From assembly GCA_914767885.1 (NCBI GenBank), contig CAJZBQ010000021.1:1054001-1118000 (forward strand): a DNA stretch of 64,000 nt, in the 5' to 3' direction. Of the stretch, positions 1 to 12,925 are shown piece by piece. The position numbers and the translations under genes are program-made. The stretch is from Blepharisma stoltei. Its lineage: Eukaryota; Ciliophora; Heterotrichea; Heterotrichida; Blepharismidae. The notes below the pieces were generated by a model. That model saw only the letters and a list, made by a program, of their open reading frames with translations. It searched no databases and was not told the DNA's origin. Positions within the stretch are counted from its first letter, which is position 1, and each line of letters starts with the position of its first letter.

Positions 1-408
1 TTTGTTGGGCGATAACCGTAATATTCTATTCTATATTGATAATTTAGAGATTGACTGCACGTTCATTTTACATTTAAAGACTAAATAATATAAAAAGTCT
101 ACGATTTAATTTTTAAAAGGATATAAAATATAAATCTCATTTATGTATTAATACAGTAAAAAATAAATTATGGGTTGAATAATAAATCCTTTAAGTTTGT
201 GGGTTGAAGCCTTCTGATATGGTCAATTAGAATAATTAAGTAATAACATTTATTTTAATTAGTTAAAATTTTCAGAAATTATTAACCTTATAAAATTATT
301 TTAAATTGAAGTTCTGGATTGGGTTAAAAATAAAAATTTAAATTTTACGACAAAATTCTATTAAGCTACATAAGTTTTGTGGAAATTTCTTTGCCATTGC
401 TTAAATTT
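1..408. other. AT-rich upstream region, no gene seen
   Basis: No open frame with coding character is visible on either strand under UGA=Trp. The last 40 bases hold a TTTGTGGAAA stretch followed by GCCATTGCTTAAA just before the ATG of receptor A. Nearly the same string precedes receptor C. Confidence 0.5.
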
Positions 409-3400
409 ATGGATATACCAAATATCATCATCTTCTTTCGCTATTTATGATGCTTCTTACTATTACTGGTCTTTAAATCCCCTATATCTACTTCTTTAGA
501 AGTTATTATCGCCCACACAGACGGACAAAGCGTCAATTATTTATACTGAAATGAGACTTTGCTTCTGGAGATAGCTAACTCATTAACTTCCTCAGTTGAC
601 TGGCACAAATGCCTTATTTCAGACATACAAAATTGCCTCGAAGAATTCCCGGATTCGCTGATTCTGCTTGATCTATCAATTGATATTGACACTCAATACT
701 CAATTTCACAGATATGCATTAATTATTCAATAGTCCATCTCGTTTATCAAAGCAAATTTAAATTTACAGATGACTGGACCTATTCAATGGTGCCTTCATA
801 TAATGAACAAGTTGAAGCTTTATTAGGAGTCAGCAGCTATTTGTATTGGACCCAAGGGATTATTTTTACGAGTAAGGAGAATTATTGGATGACTGACAAC
901 TTTTTAGATTTTTCAAGTGGATTTAATTTCTTGACTATAGAATCTGAGTCAAATATTGATGAGCTTGTAAGGAAAGTTGTTTTTAGATTGGGATCAACCC
1001 TTTATTATGTACTTTCTGGATTGCCAGAGTCATTGAAATTGCAAAATTCATTATATAATGCACAATTATTAGAAGCTGGAAATGGAATTATTTTTAATCA
1101 AGAAAGTGGGTATGGCTGCATTACTGAAGGAGCTTTAATTATTACTGATTTCGGGTATGAGTTTGTAAATTCTCCTGAAGAGTATTTTAAAAGCTCAGCT
1201 ATAAACCTTATATTAAATTTATTAAGTCAAATTTCAAATGAAATTTCCCAAGATCTTGCCCGAATGCTGAAAAATAAGCTCAAAAATCACTTTGGTGAGA
1301 GCGAATTTTCTTTACTCCCCCCCCCCCTCCGTGAGCGAACAAAAACCATTAGAAAAATCGCCATTTTTTGACCAAAAACCCACCCTCCGTGAGCGAACAA
1401 AAATTTTTTTAATAGAAAAAATTTTAATGGAAAAAAATTTTGATATATAAGTGATAATTAGTATAATGAAATCTAGAGCTAATTCTGTTTAATTTTAAAC
1501 AAATTGCGTTTTAAAACATAAATTTTGCAAATTAAATTAATATTTGCTTCCCAATTTTTGCAAATTAGGATTTTTTTAAATTTCGAAAAAAATATTTTTT
1601 TATAAAAATTTATATATAAATTTTTTTTAAAAAAAAAAATTAACCCCCCTCCGTGAGTGAACAAAATTTTTTTGTTCGCTCACGGAGGGGGGGGGGGAGT
1701 TAGTTAATATTCAGAATGGAGAAAGAGTTATTGTTGGAACAATAGTAAATGGAACTGCAACGATATTCGGCAATATAACGTTTCCAGGTAAAGCATCTAT
1801 AATTCCAAAATCGACCAAAAAAATTTTGCACTTAAGTATCAATGCCGGCACTACAAATCCAGGGGCTTCTCCAAGTTTAACTCAAAAGCTTGGCTCAATG
1901 GGCTCTTATGTAGCAATAGACAAAATTAATGAAAGCCATGATATTTTGTCTAATTTTCAGCTTGATATATTTAATTATGACTGCGGAGTGACTATTTTTA
2001 ATTCTTCATTCGCAACAGCTTGCTTTACAAACAACATTGAAAAACTTGGTCTCACCCATCTTTCCTCATATGGATCTGTTGTTGCTAAAGGCACAATACA
2101 AGTTTTCAATCAACTAAATCTTAGCCTTCCAGTCATTGGAAGTGCAAATGGTGACCCTTCTTTAAGCTCTTCTACAAATTTTCCTATGTATGTAAGAATT
2201 GTCTCTTCATTAGTTTACAGTCAATCAATAGTATGCTTAAAGGCTATGGGTTGAACAAAAGCTGCAATTTTATATGAAAATAGCTCATGAGGAATCACAC
2301 AAATAAAATGGCGATGACACCGACCCCATCCTCTCCCGAACCTGTAGTGTGATTGGGGATCTTGCTGCGGCCTGAAGCCAATCCACTCAGGGAAAGGTCT
2401 GGTATGGGTACTGGCATTTGTGTCCGGCTAGGTTTCCCTCCCGGTCCAGCAATGACGATTTTCGGATCGTCCCGACGGGACATGGGACAAAAAAGAGTTT
2501 TCCTCTAGGGACTGCTGGTGCCCAGATCGGACGGCACAGCAGATGCCGATAAGGGTAGGGAGTTCATCCCTAGCTCTAACCCTAGTCGACGACGTGAAGC
2601 ATGGTGACCCAGTCCGCCTACTTCCGGAATGTCATGACCAAGCCCCATGACCGGAAGGAGCCGAGTGGTAGCCTGTGGCACTTAGGTGTACACTAGGAGC
2701 AGGGCAAGGAAAGCAAGAGAGGTGACCAAAAGGAGGAAGAAAAGGACCTACGGTCCTGGCCGGGAGCTACTCAATAACATATAATTAAGATTAAGATTAA
2801 GAGCTCATGAGGAATTCCGGTATATAACTCAATCATAAAATCTGCAGAAAATGTAAAAATTGAAATAGTAAACCAAGAAAGTTTAAGAGTTATAGCTGCA
2901 GGTTTAAATAGAACTGCATTAAGAAATTATAAAGATCAAATTGAAGCTGTGGTTAATACACAAGCAAGACTAATAATTATGCTTGTTCAATGCCCTCTAT
3001 GTAATTATGTTACAGAATATTTCTATGATTTAGGGCTAAGGAAAGGAGACATCTTAATTTTTGGAGGCACTCCTGACATTCTAACATATTTATCAACAAA
3101 TGACACAACTTTATACAAAAGACAAGAAATTGCAAGCTCAGCTTTTGGCTTTAACTTTCAGTATTGAATAGGACAAATCGGCGAAGAAGCCAAATCTAGA
3201 ATTTTATCAAAATTTAGCACTCCTCCTAATTCTTTTAGCTGTGACTACTATGACGCTATTTATTTAGCTGGAAACGCTTTAGATTATATGATAAATAGAG
3301 GGCAAGATTATAAAAATTCTACTAAATTAATGGCAGTGATAAGAGAAACACAATTCACTGGCTGTACAGGTAAAGTAAGTATAAATAAAGGAAGTAACGA

Positions 3401-4775
3401 TAGAATATTTGACGTGATAATAATTGAGGCGCTTAAAATAGATAAAGAGAGAAATTCAACGATTTATGTAGTTGGAAAATTTAGACCATTTAGCACAAAT
3501 TTATGAAGTGTGATAAATTCTATGGTGTATGCTGATGGATCAACGGTCAAGCCATCTGACTTAAGAAACGAAAATGGAACATGTCCTTTTCCAACTAAAA
3601 AAGTTAAAACTTTTGAGAAAGGAAGAATTGTTTTATTTTCTGTTTGCTTTACAGTGGCTTTAATTACTGCAGTAATTACTTTTGTCATATGAAAAAAATG
3701 ATGGCATATAAGTGTAGATGAACTCAGAGAAAAACAAGAAATGTCACCACAGGATTTTATAGTAGGATTGACAATTGTAGTTGAATTTTTTCAATTAGCA
3801 TCAATGGGCCCTGATTTTTCAGTGATAAGTCCTTTTTTATATGAAGCCAGCAATACTTTTTCTTTGGATTTAGGAAATATAATTGAGATGAAAAATGGAA
3901 TATTTTGGATTATTGTTGATGGAGTTTATGCAGGGATCTTTGTATGAAATATTTTGTGTATAGTTGTACTTTTTAGACTTGATGAAAAATGAAGAAACTA
4001 TGAAATATTCAGATTTTTAGCTTGGTTGGCAGACTATTTAATGCCAATTTTAGGAAATCTTTGTTTTATTCCATTTATTTCAATTTGCCTCGACATTTTT
4101 TTATGTGATCAATCAATTGGTGATAGGTTCACAGATAGTTTTTTAGCCAAAGATTGCTATTATTTTTGCTGAAAAGACTCTCATTTAATATATGCAATTT
4201 TGTCATGTTTTGCATTATTATCATATGAACCTCTTGCTGTTTTTTGTCGCCCTCTTTGGCAAGAGCTGCAGCCAATGCTTCATGTTAAAGCATTTCCATT
4301 ATTTTTGATGGTAAAAACAGTTGCACAAACAACATTTATTGTTTTAAATAAAACAATCAAAAGATCGTCCGATATAGGTCACGGAATTATATTTATTTTC
4401 GCTATGGTCGTCTATATTGTTTTTGTTTTTAAATTCAAATCTTATAATTATGCAAGATTCAGCTTATGGGAAGGATTAAGCTTGATAGGAGTTACATGAT
4501 TAGCGTTTTTATCTGTAGTTGAAATAGAAATTTCTAACTATTTTTATTCCACTATAGCAATTATTTCTTTATTTATGGGATGACTTTTTATTATCGCCTT
4601 TGGATTATGGGTTCAATATAAAAAGTATCCTAGTATGCTATTTAGACCTAGAAACAGAAACACAAGTAATTTATTTAAGTTTGCTTTTACATTTGGGAAA
4701 GAATCAAAGACTTCATTAGTGAAGTTTAACGGAAGGAAACCAAAAGTTGTCCCTGAAGATCTTACCGTTGATTAG
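409..4775 (+). CDS. Receptor A: dual PBP1-like ectodomain, multi-pass membrane protein (interrupted)
   Basis: The frame opens at ATG 409 with a hydrophobic signal peptide and ends at TAG 4773-4775. Two insertions split it: a TA-bounded IES (1315-1702) and a retroposon with a 14-bp target duplication (2296-2801). Removing 388 and 520 nt leaves 3459 nt, exactly 1153 codons. In-frame TGA lies where paralogues have TGG, for example in the SSWG motif after the MGW-AAILYENSS stretch. Two extracellular type I periplasmic-binding-protein-like domains are followed by DGSTVKPSDLRNENGTCPFP, about nine membrane segments, the CRPLWQELQPMLHVKA signature and a basic tail. The likely role is ligand sensing at the cell surface; the ligand is unknown. 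It is closest to B and C. The PBP1/ANF assignment is by motif resemblance. If the retroposon is not removed in development, this copy is broken. Confidence 0.8.
1315..1702. mobile_element. IES A1, TA-bounded, CTCC-class inverted ends
   Basis: It sits between TCTTTA and GTTAATATTCAG of receptor A, flanked by TA at 1313-1314 and 1701-1702. The ends are inverted repeats: a long C run, then TCCGTGAGCGAACAAAA. Extra internal copies of CCTCCGTGAGCGAACAAAA lie near 1381 and 1643. Removing 388 nt restores the FSLVNIQNGER motif. A relative lies in reverse at 48133-48560. Confidence 0.85.
2296..2801 (+). mobile_element. GC-rich retroposon in receptor A
   Basis: A GC-rich 506-bp insert is flanked by 14-bp direct repeats AGCTCATGAGGAAT (2282-2295 and 2802-2815). 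It starts near AAAATGGCGATGACACC and ends in a tandem ATTAAG tail. Long target duplications and a short repeated tail are typical of non-LTR or SINE retrotransposition. No long open frame is inside, so it is non-autonomous. Confidence 0.8.
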
Positions 4776-5570
4776 AATTATTTTTTATAAATTTAAATTT
4801 CTTTAAATAATATTATTACTTATAATAATTATTCTTATACTGATACAATAGATTTCTTAACTCTAACTAAAGTTCAATACATTTTATTACCCCTAGAAAA
4901 ATATTAATTCTTATTCAATTAATTTGGCCTAAGTTTCTAGTGTTTGAAAGACAGCTTTCAAGTATGAGCAAATAAGCAATCACTAATAGCTACTCAGGCT
5001 ATAATTTTGTGCTTGCACCTTAGGAAAAGAGCTGCTTAATATTTACTAATAATGCTGAAAAAAGGCAATCATATCATGCTTAAATTAAGGCTTGAGAAAA
5101 ATGCCTAGAGAGCAACTAATTTCAATTTATGAATTAATTCAAATAGCCTATTATATCAAGTTGCTATAAGTTAGCTTATCAAAGCGTATTCTATGAAATA
5201 GCTAAGATTTTAGATTAACCCTTATAACTTTAGGGATAATATAAGATAGAAAGCTCTATTTTTTATATTCAAAAATATTATATTTTGGATAAATCATGAA
5301 GATTATCTCGATTAAAATATACACCAGAATGATCTGCTAATAAATCTTCAGCAAAGTTAAGCTTAATATTAATTTGCGATTTGCATGACTATTGAATATA
5401 ATAAAAATAATCCTTTAGCATAATATTCTGAGCTAAAATTTATAATAATTATCATAATTTTAAGATTCTTAGCTTCTAGATCTAATTTATGTTAATTATT
5501 AGACTGAGAAAAAAAAAACTTATTCACATTAAATTATTTAAACTTTATGAATATATCAGCCATTCTAATA
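4776..5570. other. Intergenic, AT-rich
   Basis: About 0.8 kb between receptors A and B. I see no coding frame under the UGA=Trp code and no clear inverted repeat. It must contain the end of A and the promoter of B, but I recognise no motif with confidence. Confidence 0.5.
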
Positions 5571-8500
5571 ATGACTATGCAGCATCTTGTTATCGCCTCT
5601 CACTATATATGATGAACCTTACTGCTGCTAATCTCTTTTCCGCAAATATCTTCATGCTTAGAAGCTATAATTGTCTATACAGACATAAATAGCCTAAACT
5701 CTGGAAACTTTAACCAGTCTTCCATTCTTGAGATAACTCATTCTTTAGCATATTTAGTTGATTGGCACAAATGCAGTATTTCAGAAATTCAAATTTGCCT
5801 TGAAAATTTCCCTAATAGCCTTATTTTGCTTGATTTATCAAATGATATAGAAGATCAATGGGCAATTTCACGGGTATGTATCAGTTATTCAATTATCCAT
5901 CTTGTTTATCAAAGCAAACTTAAATTTGAAGATGAATGAACTTATTCAGTGGTGCCTTCATCTAATGAGCAAATCGAAGCTTTATTAAGTGTCAGTAGCT
6001 ATTTAAATTGGACTCAAGGGACTGTTTTTACAAGTATGGAGAATTATGGAATGAAAGAAAAATTTTTTGATCATTCAAACGGATTTAATTTCTTGTCTGT
6101 GGAATCTAAGTCAAATATTAGTGAGCTTGTAAAAAGAACTGTTTTTAGAATGGGTTCTACTCTTTATTATGTACTTTGTGGATTGCCAGAGTCATTGAAA
6201 TTGCAAAATTTATTATATAGTTCACAATTATTAGAAGCTGGGAATGGAATTATGTTTAATCAAGAAAGTGGGTATGACTGCATAACTGAAGGGGCTTTAA
6301 TCGTTACCGATTTTGGATATGAATTTGTAAATTCTCCTGAAGAATATTTTAAAAACTCAGTTATAAAACTTATGTCAGATATGCTAAATGAGATTTCAAA
6401 TGATATTTCTCATGAACTTGTACCACTACTGAAAAATACACTCAAAAACCTTTTAAGTGAAAGAAAATTTTCATTAGTTAGTATCCAGAATGGAGAAAGA
6501 GTTATTGTTGGGTCGATTATAAAAGGAAATTTAGTGATATTTGGCAATATAACATTTCCAGGTGATACATCTATTATTCCAAAATCAACCAAAAAAGTTT
6601 TACATTTGAGTATATGCGCGGGCGCAACAAATCCTGGGTCTTCACCAAGTTTAACTCAAAAACTTGGTGCAATGGGCTCTTATGTTGCTATAGACAAAAT
6701 TAATGAGAGCAATGATATTTTATCCAATTTTCAGATCGAAATGTTTAATTATGATTGTGGAGTCACAATCTTTGATTCTACATTCGCAAAAGCTTGCTTT
6801 ACAGACAACATTGGAAAACTTGGACTTACCCATCTTTCCTCATATGGATCTGTTGTAACCAAAGGTACAATTCAAATTTTCAACCAATTAAACATAAGTC
6901 TTCCAGTAATTGGAAGCGCTAATTCTGACTCAGCCTTGGGCTCATCTACAAATTTTCCTATGTATGTCAGAGTTGTTAATTCAAACCTCTTAAGCCAATC
7001 AATAGTTTGTTTAAAAATAATGGGGTGGATAAAAGCTGCAATTTTATATGAAAATAGCTCATGAGGAATATCAAGTTATAGCTCAATGGTGGCTGCAGCA
7101 AAAAGTGTGCAAATTGAAATAATAAACCAAGAAAACTTAAGAGTGATACCTCCAGGATTAAATAGGACAGCACTTAGAAGTTATAAAGACCAGATTGAAG
7201 CTGTAATTGATTCGCATGCAAGGCTGCTAATAATGCTTATTCAATGTCCATATTGCAATTATGTAGCTGAATACTTCTATGATTTAGGGCTAAGGAAAGG
7301 AGATATCTTAATTTATGGAAACCCTGATATTTTAACTTATTTATCAATAAACGACACAGCTTTATACAAACGGTCAGAAATTGGAAGCTCAGCTTTTGCT
7401 TTCGGCTTTTCACAATGAATAGGGAAACTTGGGCAAGATATAGCAAACCGAATTTTATCAAAATTTAGCACCCCTCCTAATTCTTTTAGCTGCCAATATT
7501 ATGACGCTATTTATCTAGCTGCAAATGCATTGGATTATATGATTGATAGAGGGCAAGATTATAAAAATTCAAATAAACTAATGGCAGTGATAAGAGAAAC
7601 CCAGTTCAGTGGCTGCACAGGTAAAGTCAGTATAAGTAAAGGTAGCAACGACAGAATATTTGACGTAATAGTAATTAAAGCACTCAAAATGAGTAAAGAT
7701 GGGAACTCAACATCATATTTAGTTGGCGAATACATGCCATATAGTACAAATTTGTGAACTGTAGTAAATCCTATGGTTTATGCTGATGGATCAATTATTA
7801 AACCATCTGACTTAAGAGACGAAAATGGAACATGTCCTTTTCCATCTAAAGACGTAAGAACTTTTGCTAAAGGAAGAGCAATTTTATTTGCTATTTGCTT
7901 TACAGTTGCTTTAATTACTGCAGTAATTACTTTTATTATATGGAAAAAATGATGGAACATAAACGTAGAAGAGCTTAAAGATAAACAAGAAATTTCTCCG
8001 CAGGATTTTATTGTAGGAGCTACTATTCTGATAGAGTTTTTCCAGCTAGCCTCAATGGGACCAGATTTTTCGGTGATAAGCCCACTTTTATATGAAGCCA
8101 GCAATTTTTTATCATTGGATTTGGGAAGTATAATTGAGATGAAAAATGGGATATTTTGGATTGTTGTTGATGGTGTTTATGCAGGAATCTTTGCATGAAA
8201 TATTTTGTGTGTAGTTGTCCTGTTTAGACTTGATGAAAAATGGAAAAGAATTGAATTTTTTAGATTCTTGGCTTGGCTAGCAGATTATTTAATGCCGATT
8301 TTAGGAAATCTTTGTTTTATTCCTTTTGTTTCAATTTGCCTTGATATATTTCTATGTGACCAATCAATTGGTGACAGCTTTACAGATAGTTTTTTAGCTA
8401 AAGACTGCTATTATTTTTGTTGAAAAGGATCTCATTTAATTTATGCAATTTTATCATGTTTTGCATTATTATCATATGAACCTCTTGCTGTTTTTTGTCG

Positions 8501-9023
8501 ACCTCTTTGGCAAGAACTACAACCAATGCTCCATGTTAAAGCGTTTCCGCTATTTTTAATGGTAAAAGCAGTTTTTCAAACGGCCTTTATAGTGTTGAAT
8601 AAAACAATCAAAAGAGTATCTGATATTGGCCATGGAATCATATTTATTTTTATTATGATCATTTATATAGCATTTATTTTTAAGTTCAAATCTTATAATT
8701 ATGCAAGATTTAGCTTATGACAAGAATTAGGCTTGATCGGAGTTACATGACTTGCAATTTTGTCTGTAATTGGATTAGAAATTTCTAATTATTTATACTC
8801 AACAATATCAATTATTTTTTTATTTGTTGGCTGACTTTTTATAATCTTCCTAGGATTATTTATTCAGTATAAAAAATACCCTAGTCTGCTATATAGACCA
8901 AAAAGTAGAGATACAACTAATTTATTTAAATTTGCTTTTACATTCGGAAAGGGATCAAAGAGTTCGCTAATGAAATTCAACGAACGAAAATCTAAAATTG
9001 TTCCTGCTGAATCCGGGGATTAA
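5571..9023 (+). CDS. Receptor B: intact, insertion-free family member (1150 aa)
   Basis: A continuous 1151-codon frame runs from ATG 5571 (second ATG at 5577) to TAA 9021-9023 if TGA is read as Trp. It contains no IES or retroposon and is a good reference for the A/B/C subgroup. A hydrophobic leader is followed by two type I periplasmic-binding-protein-like domains, with landmarks DWHKC, ISRVC, FNQESGYDC, NGERVIVGSI and GATNPGSSPSL in the first part. The second has SYGSV, FPMYVRV, MGWIKAAILYENSSWG, RLLIMLIQCP, FYDLGLRKGD, ALDYMIDRGQDYKN and FSGCTGKVS. A cysteine-containing linker (TCPFPS), about nine membrane segments, DQSIGDSFTDSFLAKDC, CRPLWQELQPMLHVKA and a basic cytoplasmic tail follow. 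It is probably a surface chemoreceptor; the function is inferred from architecture only. Confidence 0.85.
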
Positions 9024-9171
9024 TTCGGCTATATATAAATAATTTTAATATTTTTTTAAATTATTGTTCGTAAAGTTTTATTATTCACTAGTAGCGATTA
9101 ACTAGTGCGGAATGACTAAATTTATAGATTTAATTATCTTTTCGATATTATTATTATTCAACATAAAAAAA

Positions 9172-9312
9172 TTTAGATATAAATATAGAGATACAACTTA
9201 TTTATTTAAATTTGCTTGTAGATTTGGAAAGAGCTCAAAGAGTTCCTTAATGAAATTCGATATAGGAAAATCAAAAATTATTTCTGCTGATCTGGCAATT
9301 AATTGTAAATAA
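9172..9312 (+). pseudogene. Duplicated C-terminal tail fragment of receptor B
   Basis: After B's stop, a short frame resembles B's last residues: RDTTYLFKFA, FGKSSKSSLMKF and GKSKI match B's RDTTNLFKFA, FGKGSKSSLMKF and RKSKI. The following sequence around a GCGATTAACTA string is also repeated (near 9094 and 9364). A partial tandem duplication of the 3' end, now decaying, explains both. There is no signal peptide or membrane domain, so it is not a working gene. Confidence 0.7.
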
Positions 9313-9937
9313 GCAAATTTGAATATGCTTTTTATTATGCATAATTTTTTATTATTCATCATTAGCGATTAACTAATAAGACAATAAAGTCTAAAGGATC
9401 AAATATTATTTTTGAAATAAGCACATAAATAACAGATATTGTTATATATAGACCATAGATATAAAGAACTAATTAAATATTTTTGAGAACATTTAGTGAG
9501 TTTTCCTTTATATAAGTTTTAAAACTAACTTAAACAATTAGAAAGATTAAATTACTCAAAAATTCATTGTAATGGTATTTAGATAAGTTGCATACTTTTA
9601 GTTTTCAGCTTTTGCTAATTCGACTTTGATCGAATTTGAAGTTTACAGAATCCTTATAATATCATAGACCTGATTTGTAGAATTTTTATCATAATTATAG
9701 GCCTGATTTTCATATAGTCCATAGTATTATTTTTTAATTCAAATTAAGGTACTAAAATTATCAAAAATATTTTTTAAAAAATGAATATTTTTAAATTATA
9801 ATTAATGAGATAAAATCTAAAAGGGATAATTTCTTATTAAATTCCTATAAAAGTTTTTTGTTTTGTGGAAAATTAATTGCCATTGCTTAAAATATGAAGA
9901 GTCTTCAAAAGCTACACGTCAAGCACTACTATTTTTT
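9313..9937. other. Intergenic upstream of receptor C
   Basis: AT-rich, with no coding frame seen. Just before the gene is TTTTGTGGAAAATTAATTGC then CATTGCTTAAAATATG, nearly identical to the sequence before receptor A. The homologous ATG at about 9893 is out of frame with the rest of C; the first in-frame ATG is 9938. Confidence 0.5.
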
Positions 9938-10210
9938 ATGTCTTACACTTTTTTACTCGCCAAGTCTCATTCACTAGAAATTATTGTTGCATACGCAGAC
10001 AACAAAAGTTTAAATTCCCACAAATGGAATGAGACTTCACTTCTTGAGATAACTCAATCTCTTAGCTCCTTTATTGACTGGCACAAATGCAAAATTCCAA
10101 ATATTAGATCATGCGTCGAGAAATTTCCGAATTCTCTTATTCTGCTCGACTTATCAAATGACCTAAATACTCAGATCCAAATCTCACAAATCTGTAATAA
10201 TCATTTTTTA

Positions 10211-10283
10211 TATAGTTTTACCCTATTTTTTCCAGACAAAAAGATATTTCATCTCTAATGTTCATCCATAGTAAATCCTTATA
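10211..10283. mobile_element. IES C1, 73 bp, TATA-class
   Basis: It is flanked by TA at 10209-10210 and 10282-10283, with TATATAG at the left and CCTTATA at the right. Removing it joins CATTTTTTA to ATTCATCTT and gives NNHFLIHLVYQ, matching NNFLIHLALQ in receptor G. Confidence 0.8.
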
Positions 10284-11979
10284 ATTCATCTTGTTTACCA
10301 AAGTAAGCTAAAATTTAAAGATGAGTGGACATATTCTATTGTGCCATCAAATAAGGAGCAATTAAAAGCTTTATCATCAATTTTTGACTATTTTAATTGA
10401 ACAAAAGGGCTAATTTTTAGTAATCAAGAGAGTTTTGAGGTAGTAGAAAAATTTTCAAATGATTTTAATATTTTTACTATAGAAACTGGTGAGGGTCAAC
10501 TCTTTATTGCATTTTTTCAGATTTATATGAATCACTGAAATTGCAAATTTCATTAAAACAGTCGAAATTGTTGGAAGCTGGTAATGGAATTATTTTAAAC
10601 CAAAAAAGTGGATATAATAGCAACACTGAAGGAGCTTTAATTATTACAGATTTTGGGTTTGAGTTTGCCAGTTCTACTGAAGAGTATTTTAAAATGTCAG
10701 CTTTGAAAATTATTTCTGAAATTTTAAACCAAGCATATGAAGAAAATAGGCTAGATCTTGCCTCGGTAGCTAAGATGATAATCAGCAATAATTCAAATAA
10801 AAGCCAATTTTCTTTAGTAAATATTCGAAAAGGAGAAAGGATCATAGTTGGATCAATTATAGATGGAGATACAAAGATATTTGGCAATATAACGTTTCCA
10901 GGAGGCACAAATAATATTCCAAAGTCGACTAAAAAAGTTTTGCATTTAAGTATAAACGCTGGAACTACAAATCCTGGGGCTGCTCCCAGTTTAACACAAA
11001 AATTAGGATCAATGGGTTCTTATGTAGCTATCGACAAAATTAATGAGAGCCATGACATTTTATCAAATTTTCAATTAGAAATGTTTAATTATGATTGCGG
11101 AGTTACCATTTTTAATGCTTCTTTTGGTAAAACATGCTTTACAAATGACATTGAAAAATTAGGATTATCTCATCTTTCTGCTTATGGATCAGTCGTCACC
11201 AAAGGAACCATGCAAATTTTTAATCAATTAAATATATCTCTTCCAGTTATTGGCAGCTCAAATGGAGACCCTTCTTTAAGCTCCTCCACAAATTTTCCTA
11301 TGTACGTGAGAATGATTTCTTCATTATGGTATAGCCAGTCTATAGTTTGTTTAAAAGCAATCGGCTGGACAAAAGCTTCAATTTTATACGAAAACAGTTC
11401 ATGAGGAGTTGCAGTGTACAGTTCTATTATAAAAGCTGCAGGAAATCTTAATCTTGAAATTATCAATCCTGAAAACTTAAGATTAATTCCTCCAGGACTA
11501 AATAGGACAGGACTAAGAAGCTATAAACCTCAAATTGAGGGTGTCGTCAATTCTCAAACAAGGCTATTAATCATGCTGATCCAATGCCCAGCATGCAACT
11601 ATGTAGCCGAATATTTTTATGATTTAGGATTGAGAAAAGGTGATATAATTATTTTTTGAACCACTCCTGACATAATTACTTATTTTCCTGCAAATGATGA
11701 AGCCTTTCACAAACGATATGAAATTGCAAATTCAGCTTTTACTTTTACTTTTGAAAATCTTGTTGGAAGTCTCGGACAAAATGTGAGATCTAGAATATTA
11801 GCAAAATATAATACAGAGCCAAATGCATTTTCCTGCCAATATTTTGACTCAGTTTATACAGTTTCTAATGCATTGGATTATATGATTAACAGAGGTCAAG
11901 ACTACACAGACCCTGCTAAATTAATGGCAGCTATACGAAATGTGCAATTTGGAGGATGTACAAGGAAAGTTAGTATAAA

Positions 11980-12314
11980 AGGATTATTAAAAGTCAGACA
12001 GTAATTATATTGGCAACGCAGACAACGAAGAGTACCTTTCTTCAAAAACTATAGGATAACGACTATTTCCCTGTGGCCTGGGCTGAAACCCCAGTTTCTT
12101 GGTAGAGGAAAGCTAGCGGGTCCATGAATTCTTAAGTATTCTCGAGAAACTCTATTTTAAACTTCAGAAAGGCAGCCAAAAACCTATCCGGACGCATATC
12201 TTCTGGGGCTAAACTGGTTCTCGGCTGAAAATCAAACACAATCCGCTGGCTATAAGGTCTGATTTTTGCGCCAAGAGGGCAAGTTGACATGTGTCTCAAT
12301 TTTAATATATATAT
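11980..12314 (-). mobile_element. GC-rich retroposon in receptor C (first)
   Basis: It interrupts VSI-NKGSNDRIFD between repeats of AGTATAAA (11972-11979 and 12315-12322). The right end, CAATTTTAATATAT, is the reverse complement of the usual AAAAT start, so the copy lies in reverse. It is GC-rich, about 335 bp, with no open frame. Exact ends are approximate. Confidence 0.6.
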
Positions 12315-12430
12315 AGTATAAATAAAGGAAGCAATGATAGAATATTTGATGTTTTTTATATGGAAGTAATCAAAATAAATGAAGATGGAAATTCAACCAC
12401 TTATAAAACTGGAAAATTTAAGCTTTAAGC

Positions 12431-12925
12431 TTAATTATGATTATCGAAAAGCTTCCATTAGGCATAAGGTCGAGCCGCTTTCACTTCCGTAACGCTCCAC
12501 CGCTTTCTTGTCAATTCCAGCACGGTCCCTCTCTATGTTGCTCCTCACGGACGAGGGCTTGCAATCACTACCCGTGAGTCAGAGGTTCTGAGTCATCATG
12601 CTGTACTCCAATGTAGCTTGGCTTCCAGAAATTTTGAAAAACGAATTTCTGGTCGCTATTGGCCAGCATGAAAATTCATAGCCCAGGAGTAAACCTGGCT
12701 GCGTCGAGAGCAATTCTGATTAACCAGAAGGAACCTCACTGGTGCTGCTTGGATACCCCTTTCCAACTCAGAATTTCATCTTCCTCCGAGGTAAAACCTT
12801 GACCTGGATGTGAGCATGCGGCCCATTGAACTGGACATTGTTCCCTCCCTTCCATAAGTCACTGGATCGCCCCAGCTACAGGTGCTAGGAGGGTGGTTTG
12901 GTTTGCTTGTCATTTTAATATATTA
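12431..12925 (-). mobile_element. GC-rich retroposon in receptor C (second)
   Basis: It splits GKFK from AFSTHLWTV, with imperfect direct repeats AAATTTAAGC and AATTTTAGCC at the two sides. The right edge reads CATTTTAATAT, so it is reverse-oriented. It shares the GTTGGAAAGGGG block and the T-loop hairpin with the copies at 29239 and 62446 and with the relatives at 41115 and 54977. Confidence 0.7.

Noticed and set aside
559-1371. Standard-code open frames ending at TGA as separate genes
   Set aside because: Under UGA=Trp they fuse into single receptor frames. The TGA codons match TGG in paralogues.
1315-1702. Receptor insertions as spliceosomal introns
   Set aside because: No GT...AG ends, frequent inverted repeats and lengths up to 688, whereas real introns here are 15 nt.
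9863-9937. TTG at 9863 as start of receptor C
   Set aside because: An ATG at 9938 is in frame and still leaves a signal peptide. There is no reason to invoke a non-ATG start.
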